DNA of 64,000 nt, from positions 434,001-498,000 of the forward strand of contig CAJINV010000020.1 in NCBI GenBank assembly GCA_905178155.1. Direction: 5' to 3'. Positions 24,207 through 35,100 of this stretch are shown here, piece by piece. Both the position numbers and the translations under genes were made by a program. The stretch's first letter is position 1, and every line of letters starts with the position of its first letter. The stretch comes from Amoebophrya sp. A120. Taxonomy: Eukaryota; Sar; Dinophyceae; Syndiniales; Amoebophryaceae. Below the pieces are notes generated by a model, which made no database searches, was not told the DNA's origin, and worked only from the letters and a program-made list of their open reading frames with translations.

Positions 24207-24357
24207 TATGAACTGCAAAAGCATCGCACTCGTATATTAAATCATGCATTACAAGTTTCCTCCGCATGAAAAATGAAATTTGTAATGCGGATTTGACTTA
24301 ACAAAAAGATTTGTAATGCATGACTGCAATACGAATACGATGCTTTTGCACAGGATA
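24207..24357. mobile_element. Introner, family E (151 bp)
   Basis: Arms TGCAAAAGCATCG and its complement, ends TATGAA and GGATA. Flanking repeat ATGTG at 24202-24206 and 24358-24362. The flanks read continuously (VDKVDV then VAQAK) once it is removed. Confidence 0.88.
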
Positions 24358-24400
24358 ATGTGGTGGCCCAGGCCAAACTCCTCGTGCCGCTGCCCCGCGG

Positions 24401-24535
24401 TATGGAAGCGTCAGGACCGAAATCAACAAAATGGAAATAAGTAATTTGCGATGCATAAAATCGATACCAGTGGGAGCCTCAGTTCCGAGGTGGCGCATGA
24501 CAAATTTCGGAAGTAGCACTAAAATCCAGTCTGTC
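24401..24535 (+). mobile_element. Truncated introner, family D
   Basis: Follows the CDPK family D copy from TATGGAAGCGTCAGG for about 135 bp, then stops within the word matching CAGTTTGTCATGC and runs straight into palindromic repeat copy 4. The right half and right arm are missing, so it should not be removable as an intron in the usual way. Confidence 0.8.
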
Positions 24536-24592
24536 ACCCTGCGGCGGCGCGCGGCCATGGCCGCCGGGTAATTGGTTCTGCTTCTGGTGGAC
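24536..24592. repeat. GC-rich palindromic repeat, copy 4
   Basis: ACCCTGCGGCGGCGCGCGG core plus GGGTAATTGGTT and CTTCTGGTGGAC, joined directly to the broken end of the family D element. Confidence 0.85.
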
Positions 24593-24817
24593 GTTCCTGC
24601 AAAGCATTATTGAGTGCATCTGAACTACCTTCCTGTTGTCCGTAGTTTTTCCAGCAAATATTACGGTTTTTACAGCACTACTAGTGGAGTTTCTGTCGTC
24701 GTCCGTAATTAGAATTTATTTTCCTCATGCAGATGCAAGGAGAAGAGGAAGAACAAGAAGCAGTATACTGATAACGAAGTAGTTTTGCAAGTACAAGTAG
24801 CACACACTAAGAAGAAA

Positions 24818-27319
24818 ATGACCGTTCCCAGCAAAGATGAAGTAGAGAACTACCCGTCCACGCCTCGTCGGGAGCTCCTGGCCTCCGGAGACTCGCGAGC
24901 GGTGGAGAACGCCCGGAAAGTGTACGATTGGGCGGTTGAGGTAGATGAGAAAAAACATCACCCCACCACGACCTTCCTGCAGACCACCGCCATTGGCCGG
25001 GCGCCTGGTCGGGTGGAGATTCTGGGGAACCACACGGACTATAACGATGGATTTGTGCTTTCCGCCGGGGTGCAGATGCAGTGCCGGGTGGTGATGGGCG
25101 TTATGGAAAGAACGCACGAAGCAGACAATTCTGTGTCGACATCCTCGTCCCCTCCGTGCGAACTCTCTGTCTACTCCGCTTCGTTTCCCGAACTCGGAAT
25201 AGCGACCTGCACGTTTTCCGACGTTTTTTCTCAGCCGTTTGAGAACCTCGGCCTTCCCGGCTACTGCAAGTACATTTGCGGGGTGTTTGTCGAGTTTTTC
25301 AGGAAAATAAACAGGAGCGAAAATAATAACTTGGTCGAAACTGCAAAATTGTTGAGCAAGAAAATCGCAAAAATCCAAGTCTACGTGGAGTCTGACGTTC
25401 CACTGGGGGCGGCGGTGAGCTCCTCTGCCGCACTCGAAGTTTCAACGGCGGTTGTACTGGAAAAGCTGTTTGCGAGTGCAGGGGAATCTAGGAGCATCGA
25501 TTTGTTTGAGAAGAGCAAGAAAATCAGCTCGGCGCCGGCCTTGACGGCTCTGGAGGTCATTCTTCTGTGCAAGAAAGCTGAAAATGACTATGTCGGGATG
25601 GGTTGTGGGATTTTGGACCAGTTTTCCTCGCACCAAGCAGCACAAGACACCTTGCTACTACTCGACTGCCGCTACCCCATGGAAAATTTGAAAAAGGTGC
25701 AATTATGCGATTTTTGATTCAGGACTATGTTTGATGTGTGAAACTGTTTCTTTTTGCTGCAAGACTGCAAAAATCTCTACGTCCCTCGGGCGGACTGCGT
25801 TGTGCTGTGGTAGGAAGACTAGCCTCCACATGGTAAAATAGTTCTGTGCCACCTCCTGCTGGATATAAAAGTGTCCAAGATGATATACGATTCCAACCTA
25901 AAATCAAAAACACCACTCTCTCACTTCAGATCAAACCCTCGGACGGCGGATTTGTGTTTGTGATCGCCAATACCGGAGTAAAGCTATCCTGAGTAAAAAT
26001 GTCCCCACACCAAAGTCAAGATGGGAAATCCGCTAGACAAATCCATAAGCTTTGGCTGTTTCGCATGACAAATTTGGACGCGTAGTGTAGTGCTGTTTGA
26101 GCTAGCTAAGCAGCATTACAGATCTAGTATCTCATGCTGATTGGCGCATTACAGATTTCCAAACCGCATTAGGAAATGCTTCTCATGGGGCTCCGCATGA
26201 GAAACATTTTAAGCATGCAGAGTAGCATGACAACTATGGTGTGGGTACGTTTTTACACAGGATAAAAGCACGCTCTTGTGGACGGCCAGTACGATAAACT
26301 GAAGCGACTCTGCTACGAGGGCCGCGATTCGCTGAAAAAAGCCATCGAGGAAGAGAACAAGCAGAACACGACGACCAGTATCCTTCACCTCCGCGACGTC
26401 TCTTCCGCGCAGTTCGAGAAGTTCAAGGAGAAAATTCCCACCAAGGAAGCCCGAGACCGAGCACAGCATGCCGTGTACGAAAATGAGAGGGTTTTGGAAG
26501 CGGCGAAACTGTTTGAAGAGGATGCCGAAGTAGAAAGCCGCAGTAAAAGCGAGCTGGACCACGCGTCCTCTCCGTCGAAAAGGCGAAAGCGCGGCGAAGT
26601 AGATGGGTCTCCATCGACGAAGTCTGTTTCCGTAAGCGACAAAATAAATAAACCTCTTCCAACTACCACCACATCCGCGGAAGAACTCCGCCTGAAGCGG
26701 TTCGGGCAGCTGATGCACGAGAGCCACAAGAGTTCGCAGTTTTTGTTTCAAAACAGCTGCGCGGAGCTGGACAAAATGGTGGAGCTGGCATTGACGTGCC
26801 CGGGCTGTCTCGGCGCGCGGCTGATGGGCGGGGGGTTCGGCGGCTGCACGATTAACTTAGTGCGGAAAGATATGGAAGCGTCAGGATCGAAATCGTCAAA
26901 GTTGAAATAGTTTGTCATGCATAAAATGCAATCCACGAAGTGCCTGCCTTGCAGAGTAGGCAAGGGAGGCAGATTGTAAGCCCGTTGCGGGGTAGAAATG
27001 GAGCTGCTAAAGTAGCATGACAAAAGGCGTCTCCCTTACCCAGACAGCATTGCAGACTGGATTTCGGCTCTACCCAAATTTGTCATGCACCGCTTGGAAA
27101 TTGGGCTTCCAGTCCCAACTGGTATCGATTTTATGCATTACAAGCTATTTCAACTTTGTCGATTTCAATCCTGACACCCCCATAAAAGACCAGGAGAAGC
27201 TATTCGTGGAGGAGCTGGGAAGGAAGTGGGCCGAGCTGGCGGAACCGTTTTCCAAGGGACAAAAACCGGTGATGACTACGGTCATGCCTGGTGTCGGGGC
27301 GGAAGCGAAGATCGTGTGA
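24818..27319 (+). CDS. Galactokinase (GHMP kinase family), 554 aa
   Basis: Exons 24818-25696, 25930-25984, 26270-26870 and 27190-27319 total 1,665 nt. The three GHMP signatures are in order: GRVEILGNHTDYNDG (sugar binding, galactokinase type, with Asn where many have Glu before HTDY), VPLGAAVSSSAALEVS (ATP loop) and GARLMGGGFGGCTINLV (motif 3). GMGCGILDQFSS contains the expected catalytic Asp. The enzyme makes galactose-1-phosphate from galactose and ATP in the cytosol. Low-complexity inserts (Ser/Lys/Asp-rich, about 26520-26690) enlarge it beyond the usual ~400 aa. The first intron (25697-25929) is GT-AG. The other two are introners, the last inserted right after motif 3. Confidence 0.92.
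25985..26264. mobile_element. Introner, family F, in the galactokinase gene
   Basis: Arms GTAAAAATGTCCCCACACCA and near-complement, ends TATCCT and AGGATA. Flanking repeat AAAGC at 25980-25984 and 26265-26269. Excision joins NTGVK to HALVDGQYD. Only copy of this arm type in the window. Confidence 0.93.
26871..27184 (-). mobile_element. Introner, family D (inverted copy), in the galactokinase gene
   Basis: Ends TATGGA and CCCATA. Flanking repeat AAAGA at 26866-26870 and 27185-27189. Its right half matches the complement of the left half of the CDPK copy (ATCGATTTTATGCATTACAA), and its left half the complement of that copy's right half, so it sits the other way round. Excision gives VRKDQEKLF. 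Confidence 0.94.
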
Positions 27320-28462
27320 TGGGCGAAGTTGCGTACGGAAAAGAAAATTTTGCGCCGTGCTGTAGTCGGGCTGTGATAGGATACTTACAACGAACCACGG
27401 AGTATTCCTGTGCCTGTCAATTACGGTGGGGGAACGGGAACATCTATTTTTCTGGACGAACGACTTCCTTGGACTTTCACTTTCTATAGTTTTTGGACAA
27501 ATGAACTTTTGAAAATTTTCTCCCCCCGGGAAGAGCCTTTCGAACGTACCTACCTACATACCTTCTTTCCATGACAGACTGTTATTTTTGCGCACTCCGT
27601 CAAAAGTCTGAACAAAGAGACCGCATTGCTCTGTGATCTTTCCACAGTTTTTCTTTCATGAAAGGCCCAGTGATCATGTGTAAAAGAAGATCAAACAGCA
27701 CTCCTTCAAGGCTGTGCTACCGATCGGTGTGAGACCCCCACAGCGCTTTGCGTTGGCATGCAACGAAGGCTTTAAGTAGTCGACTTTGTTCCACCGTCAT
27801 GCAGTCTCGGCATTTTCGTATCCAAAAAGATTGAATAAAGGCGTTGAAGGAGATCCAGAATTGATATACAAGGTTGTTTTGAAACCACCTCTCTGACCAG
27901 AGATTTATAGAAGTGGCACTTACAAGAACATGGTTCTATCCGAATCACAAGCCTGACCAAAGAAAAGATTCATATACTGGATCCGAACATCATAGGAACT
28001 ATGTTGAAACTTCGTTTTGCAATTTTCGCAGCGACACCACAGCTGCGGATGGCCTAGTTCATTTTGTGTCAACATTGTCGCTCGTACCTCTAGCTCTACC
28101 GAAACCCTGATACTTTACCTACACCTTTGAATTACGGTAGTAGAGACACCGAAGAGTGCTGGAGGTTTTACCTTACTATCTCAGAACCCCAACTCCACCG
28201 TAGACCTCAAGGCATCACGCCCAATATGAGAATGGAAACGGCACCACCTCCTCCATCGGAGGTTCGCAAGAAGTAGGTCTACTTATTGCGGCTTGCTTTC
28301 TGATCCGGAAGGGTGAGCTTTTGATGATTAGCGGGGGCCACAAGGTGGTCTGCTAGCTAGGCTCGTAGTGAATTAATTCTAAAAATAGTCGTACATCATC
28401 AAGAAAAAGAACAGTGCAGAGTTTCAGACGACACGCGATACTTAAAGCGTCGAAACGTCACC
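27320..28462. other. Intergenic, no gene recognised
   Basis: 1.1 kb of mixed composition with short unsupported frames. No repeat or RNA gene seen. Confidence 0.5.
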
Positions 28463-31353
28463 ATGGGCGGCAACAATGCGGCCACTCTGGTCTCGAACCG
28501 CGGTGTCGTTCTGGCCGGTAACAACACCAGTAGCTACAACGGCACCAAGTCCGTGCAGCTGAAGCGACCCCGCTCTCCTTCGCCGATGGAGATCCGCACG
28601 AACTTCGAGAACAGAAAGGAGTTCAAGAGTGAGAGGAACAACAATAGTACCAACGCCGCGATGTTGCAGCGAGGTATTAATAATAACTCTCATTCAGGCG
28701 GCGCAAACTTTTCCTCTACCAGCAACGGGCACCAGCATCCAGCGGCTGCGAGCGCGAACAATGCGGCGCTGAACAGCAAAAATAAAAATGGGGCGGGCAC
28801 TAGTACTTTTTACAACGAAAGGACTTCCAACGGGTCGCCGACGACCTCAGACTCGCCCGACGGGCAAGAAGACAGCTACAACCACCAACATTCTGGCGGC
28901 GGTTATCTCAGAAAATAATCCTGTGTTAGTCTAGGTGTCTTGGGGTGACAGCATGATAAATTAATTATCTGCTCTGGTGCATGACAGGGAAATAAGCCTG
29001 TCTCTCGCACCTATTTTTACGTGAAAACATCACATATGAAATTAATAGGACCACTTCATGGCTGGCTAGCACGACAAGTGTAACTACTGTGTTGCATGCT
29101 TTGCATCTTGACAGACCTACACTTACACAGAAGTTTTCTTCTTGCATAGTGGTGTAACTACAACCATATTAAGAGGAAAAATCCCCCCTCCCCATATCGA
29201 AAAGGTATGTTTCCGGAAATTTGTGTTGCTGATTTGCGACCTCAAATCACGTCTGTCTTGCAAGAAGGCAACTCCACAAGCTCCGCAGCATTGTGCAGGC
29301 GGTTTGTGATGCTGATGGGCCTACAGCACGGACGTTTCTCATGCTACACGCCTAGGTCAGAGCCTCTCTACTTAGGCTTAGCATGGGGCTGCATTCCTCT
29401 CCAGCAAGACAAATCTTATTTGTGTACGCAAATCCTGCATCAGAAACTTCGTTTTGATATGGGGAGGGGGGATTTTTCCTTTTGATAAACCAGCGCGGGT
29501 GGACATCACCAGGAAAACGTGGACGACGCGCTCGTGGCCCGGTATCAAAGTGAAAAAAGTCCCCTCCCCATATCACAACGAAGTTTTCATGCTGGATTTC
29601 CGTACACAAATTAGATCTGTCTTGCGGTGGAGGACCGCAGGCGGATGCCAAGTATGACTCGATAGGCTTTGACCTAGGCGCCCAGCATGACAGAAGTCTG
29701 CTCTGTAGGCCTCACAGCATTACAAATCGCCTGTACAATGCGGCGGACTCTCTGTATTTGCCTTCTTGCAAGACAAATCGGATCTGTGGCCACAAGTCTG
29801 CAGCACAGATTTTCAAAAAGATGCCTTTTCAATATGGGGAGGGGTGATTTTTCCTCACAATACCCGGCTTCCGCCGGTGACGGAGGAGGAGCGGAAGGCG
29901 CGGGACGATCTGGCGGAGGTTATTAAAAAGCAGGAGCAACTGAAGAAACAGTTGAAAAAACTCGATTCGGACGAGCAGTTTTTGCAGAAGAAGGTCGCGG
30001 ACTTCGAAAAAAAGCGGGAAGAGATGTTTCAGCGGGAACTGAAGCGGGTGGCGGAGTACAAGCAGAAATTGTACGAGAGGAAGCGGCACCAGGACCGCAA
30101 GGCCCGGGGGACGCTGGCGGTGTTCGACCGCGTGAACGAAATGGAGGACGTGAACACGAAATTTTTCCGTCAGGACTGCACGCACGTCGCCATGCAGAAC
30201 ACGGGGGCGGTCTTCGTGTACGAAAACGGGTCAAAATTGAACTTCACGAGCGGTTTGTCAGAAATGCTGAAGAAGAAACTCGCGCCCTACGCGTCCAATG
30301 CGACCACTCCCGCGGCCAAGGGACAGAAGGTCGCGGTGGTCTTGTATGAGAGTGCACAACTATTCCCCCTCCCCCTCATTTGTACTATGGCATGAACTGC
30401 AATACAAACACCAGCGCGCGTGGAGTCTATGCGTGACGAATCTATGTGCCTAAAAATATAGTGCTGTTTGGGCTTCCGGATGAATTTGTCATGCCAACAG
30501 TGCCACAAGGCAGCGACTGGAATTGTGGATTTCGCATGAGAAATGAGAACGACGGGGAGTTTTGCAATGTCATATTTTGTCCGAGAATAACAAAAATTCT
30601 TTAGTGAAGCCATCCAAGCCCGGCGGCGTGCAATTACTGAACAAAAAGGAATCGGCGATGAACCAGCTCTCGAATAACGCAAAGCCGGTCCAGTTAAAGA
30701 AGCCGGACCAAGTTGCTGGGCATCCTCAGAACAAGATCGTGACCACGCGCAGTAGAACCAATAACAATGCCGAGGGTGCAGTTGAAAGTGGTGGCGTCGC
30801 GGTGGATCTAGTGGAAAATAACAACAACAGCAAGAAGCAGGAGGAGCAACAAAAGCATTTGATCTACATTTCCACGGGGTCGCACGACCGGTGCTACCTG
30901 GAGTTTTCCGACGGGGAGCTGTTTTGCCACGGCCCCGATCAGCTGCAGAAATTAGTCAAGGAAGCGGCGGCGGGGCACTACAAGACCAACCTGAAGTGCG
31001 TCGCCTTCGGGGCCAGCTGGGAGACCTTTGTGGCGGTGTTCGAGGACGGGACCTGGGAGGTCGGGGGGTCGGACCTCCCGAAGCAGTTCAAGGAAAAAAT
31101 GTTTGCGCAGGGTCCCGCCGGGCCCGCGTCCCTCGTCCGGGGGCAGCGGACCGTGAAGCACGTTTCGCTCGGACCCAGAAACGAGTGGTTCATCGAGTTT
31201 GTGGACGCCGAGTGCTGGTGGGGCGGCGTCCGCGAGCACCTGCTGGAGCAGTTTCAGGACTACAAAGCCTCGAAGGTGAAGCGGATCCTGTTCGGGGACA
31301 AGGGGAGTTACTGCGTCCGATATGAACCCTTTCACGAGAGCGGCAGTGGGTGA
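28463..31353 (+). CDS. Unrecognised protein with C-terminal W-rich repeat domain, four introners
   Basis: Exons 28463-28903, 29154-29166, 29493-29542, 29868-30360 and about 30595-31353 (roughly 585 aa). The N-terminus is Asn/Ser-rich and disordered. Next comes a Lys/Glu coiled-coil (EEERKARDDLAEVIKKQEQL onward). The C-terminal part has two or three related units of about 50-60 residues with the pattern V..V.FG...WFV.FEDGTWE..GG, for example ASWETFVAVFEDGTWEVGG and RNEWFIEFVDAECWWGG, suggesting a small beta-repeat fold. I cannot name the family. Exon 2 is only 13 nt and lies between two introners. The fourth introner (30361-30589) breaks the rule: simple removal of element plus 5 bp shifts the frame by one base, so the junction near 30360/30595 is uncertain. 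Confidence 0.78.
28904..29148. mobile_element. Introner, family C
   Basis: Ends TATCTCAGAAAA and TTGCATA, with TCTGTGTTAGTCTAGG-like arms. Flanks GCGGT (28899-28903) and GTGGT (29149-29153), one mismatch. Excision leaves Gly-Gly followed by the 13-nt exon. Confidence 0.85.
29167..29487. mobile_element. Introner, family B
   Basis: Arms AAAAATCCCCCCTCCCCATAT and complement, ends TATTAAG and TTGATA. Flanking repeat AACCA at 29162-29166 and 29488-29492. Very similar to the copy at 58427. Confidence 0.94.
29543..29862. mobile_element. Introner, family B
   Basis: Arms GTCCCCTCCCCATATC and complement, ends TATCAAAG and ACAATA. Flanking repeat CCCGG at 29538-29542 and 29863-29867. Excision joins LVAR to LPPVTEEE. 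Confidence 0.93.
30361..30589. mobile_element. Diverged introner, possibly family B-like
   Basis: Ends TATTCCCCCTCCCCC and GAGAATA; the two arms match only in patches. Flanks ACAAC (30356-30360) and ACAAA (30590-30594). The usual excision would leave the downstream coding frame off by one, unlike every other copy. Confidence 0.65.
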
Positions 31354-32183
31354 GGAAAATAGTACACTGCTTTTCGGTGGTGAGTAAGAAGTTGCTAGTA
31401 TGAGCAAAGCACCAGGAATTATCGAGTTGAAGTTCTTGGGGAAACAGCACAAGTTGTCGCCTCCTTTCAAAGCATGGACTTGCTGAATCAATGGAAAAAG
31501 TAAAAGGTGTAGTAGGGAGGAGGATCCAGCAGATACGGCCCTCGCATGATGATCGAGGGAAATAAAGAACCGCAAAAGCCCGCGACTTCAACATGTAGTT
31601 GTAAAAGTTTTCAACGTGACTGAGAAGATTCCACCCTGATAGTTTTGCTCTCTGCTGGTAGGATCACTTCATTGTCAAAATGAAAATTCTTCCATAAGTG
31701 TTGTGCTCACTTTTTGCCATCGTGTGAAGAATCGTTCTTGTCTGTGGTTCGCTGATACTTTGTCTGTAGTCTTGTACTTGTGTGAACGGTCATTTGTGAT
31801 CATCCTTCTTCTGGGTTTTTCGCGCATTTCCTTTGTTACTGCTCCTGCCAGGTGTCTTTCTTGATGCATGCCTCAGCACGCAGCTTGCTTGGGATGGATT
31901 ACGCCTGTAGCTGTAAATTCACATTCTAAAGAAGAAGTTTGATTTGGACAATTTTTTATTCCACTTGCATAGTAGGATGAGCTGCCAAGAACGACCATGG
32001 GGCACGGCTCAATTTTTGCAGGACTGTGACGAGAAATATTGATATTTAAGTATTGGTATTCTATTCGACCGTCAAAGTTTTGCAACTACAGCCCTCTCAT
32101 CGGCCGGTCGTGTTCGTAAGATATGTGTTTGACTTTGATGTTCTTGTGAAATATTGAGTTCATCAATCTTTACAGAAAAAAAG
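31354..32183. other. Intergenic, no gene recognised
   Basis: 830 bp, AT-rich, short unsupported frames. Includes the leader of the membrane-protein gene, whose ATG is at 32184. Confidence 0.5.
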
Positions 32184-35100
32184 ATGACCCGCCCGACTGT
32201 AGCGGTAGCGAGTCTTCGTAGGCCGTGTCGTCCCTCAGGGTTCTTTCTTGGTTTGCTCGGTTTTCTTCACCCAACGTTGCTCGTGCGTGCTTTTGTCTAC
32301 GAATTCCAGAAGGACCCCGTGCCCCTCGCGTCCAGCTACTGGATCCTCGGCCAGGTCTATCATGAGAAAAAAGTGTTACAGTTACACATTTGTTGGAGTT
32401 TCTGCATCACAAATTTTCTCTGTATAGCAGAGAAAACTTGTAATGCGAAGATCATAAGGGAAAACAGGAAGGAAACGAGGCCCCCAAGCATTTCCTGCAT
32501 GAGAGAGGTTGTCTGTGTTGCCGGTCTTGCAACACAATGTGTAACTGTAACACTTTTTTCTTGCGATAAGGTCTCGATCTCGAACCTGCATGTGACGGAC
32601 AAGGAGCGCCCGCAAATCGTTTTCAACGCCAAGACCTCGGTCGACAATGCGGCCGCACTGGACACGATCACCGCGAAATTGCCAAACGTGCAAATTGGAT
32701 TCGCGCCGGACTACGTCTTTACCAAAATGGATGACAAAAACAAATTTTGCTGTGCGGATTCGGACGGCTGCGAAAAGGGAGCGGGCACTTTTTCCCTGTC
32801 CAGCGCCAAGCGTAATAAACTTTGGTGATTTACAACCGAGAAAACACATCCATATTCAACATCTTGCTACTTGCTTTACGTTTTTACCTCGTATCTAGGC
32901 CACCACTGGCTTCTAATCTACACATTGCTATAAAAAAAACGGGTAAGAATGCTGGTTGGAAGATGAAAATCGACGAATCTTTTTACCCTAAATCATCAAG
33001 CGATCACAAGTCGAATCAAATCGCGCAGATGCTGGCACGAGCACCATCTATTCTGCCTCGTTGAAGGAGCCCGCGCCGATCACTTTCAATCCAGTGGGCG
33101 GCAACTACTTTCTATGGATTGCGAACTGCGGAGATTCTCCTCTCGCTGGGCTCAAGGTGTCCGGGGAGGTAAAGGTGCGTCAGAGCTACGGCTTCGTCCG
33201 ACCAGAGGAGCTAATTTGCAAGAATATCGCATTTTACTGGGGTACTTATGTTTTTTTTTCATTTTCAATTTTTGTGCATGGAGTTGTAGGTACCGTACCC
33301 GCGACGGCCGCCCGCGCTCTTTGTTGACGCAGCTGCCGTAAAAGTAATCAATGCATTATCAACAAGGTCTCCTCGCGCTCGCTTTCGCCGCTCTGTACGG
33401 GTGCCAGGTTTGCTTCCTGTCCAGTAGTATCAAATGCAAAAATGTCTGGGTCTGGAAGATTGCCAGGTTTGTCATGCGTGTTTTGAATGATCCATGATGT
33501 CTGTGATGCATGCCATAGCATCACATATTTTTAGAGGACTTTATGTTGCCTCTACCGCATGAGAAATGCCCATGCCCTCTCCGCGTAGCACAAACTGGAG
33601 TCCCCCTGCTGGTCATGCAATACAAATTTTTTTAGAATCCAGCGACAGCATTACAAGCTTAGAATCTTCCAGACCCAGACACTTTTACATTTGATAAGTA
33701 GCGTGAAGGAAGGGAAGGGAGTGAAATATTGTCTCCTCACTGCGGTGGCTTTGTCCGCGCTGCGGCTGTATGCATTGCAAATATGTCGTCTGGAAACTTG
33801 TGTTGCTGATACTCGCATCGCAGAGTAGCCGCTTCTACGGCTTAAGAGCATCAGAAGTTTTTCAGGTCTGTAGCGGATTCATGATCCGTATTAGACGCAT
33901 GACAAACTACTGAGTTTCAGCTGCGTGCATCACAGATCTTGGTGTCCTTCACATCTTCCATTACAAATTTAGACCCAGATAACATATTTGCAATGCATAT
34001 GCTACTCGGAGGCTCCTCGTTGTATTATTCCTCCTGGAACGCCACGGGCATCGAGGGCAGCGGGGGCACCCCCTACAGCATCTTTATCAAGTGCAAATAT
34101 GTCTGGGTCTGGAAGAATGCAAGGCTTGTCATGCTTGTCTGGCATGACCCATGATGCTTGTAATGCATGGCCCAGCATCACAGATTTTTGGAAGGCTTCC
34201 TGATGCCATTTTTGCATGACAAATGCCCTCCTCGCGTAGCACAAATGTGGCTTCTCTTGCTGGTCATGCAATACAGATTTTTTTAGACTCCAAAGTTAGC
34301 ATCACAAGTTCCAACTTTCCAGACCCCGACATTTTTGCATTTGATAATCTTGGCGGCGCTGCAAATTTGCGCCAGCATGACCCTGTACGAGTTCCTCGCG
34401 TCGCAGCACCACCTATGCATTGCAAATACGTCTGGGTCTGGAAGAGTCCGGGTTTGTCATGCTAAGTCTGATCGACGCATGAATCTGTATTGCGTGACCA
34501 ACAAAAGTCTCTACTTTTGGTTACCAGGAGGCGGCATTTCTCATGCGGATTTAGCATTGAGGAGCCTTCTCAAAACTTGTGATGCTAGAGCCCACATTCC
34601 AGACCTTCAGGGTCATGCGAAGGCTGCATGACAAACGTTGCACCTTCCAGACCCAGACATATTTGCAATGCATACCACCTGACGGCGTACAACAGCATTA
34701 CGGAGTCCTCTGCCAATATCAAAAGAAAAAAGTTCGTCACGATCACTCATGGGCATTTTTACAATACAAAATTGTCTGTCATGCGTAAAAATGCATGATC
34801 ACAGCCACACTTCATAAGGGATTTCCCTAGTGTTTCTGCAATACAAGGAGAAGTTGTGATGCTAACAAAATTTGTAATGCAAAACGTGTAACTTAGTGAC
34901 TGTGACAAACTTTTTTCTCTCCATAGCCAAAGGAGACGCAATCATGGTGGCCGGCGGGAGGGCAACAACCACGCTGCAAGAGTATAATCGGAATTGGAAT
35001 AAAGTTTTTTAAGAAGGCTACGAACCTCGAAAATTTACATATTAAACCGAGTAGCGTATCATGATCCGCGAGGGCCAGGAGCTGCTGCAGCACACCGCAC

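Larger units (their letters stand above)
23329..24600 (+). other. Exon-like fragments of an unresolved gene or pseudogene
   Basis: Several segments read as protein but could not be joined. 23330-23460 gives an acidic stretch (GEDDEGEEDAGGDSSSDDD). 24130-24400, after removal of the introner at 24207, gives RDSVVVDKVDVVAQAKLLVP. A complete introner here implies transcription and splicing at some time. The downstream side is disrupted by a truncated family D element fused to palindromic repeat copy 4, so this could be a decaying gene. I do not recognise a family. Confidence 0.35.
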
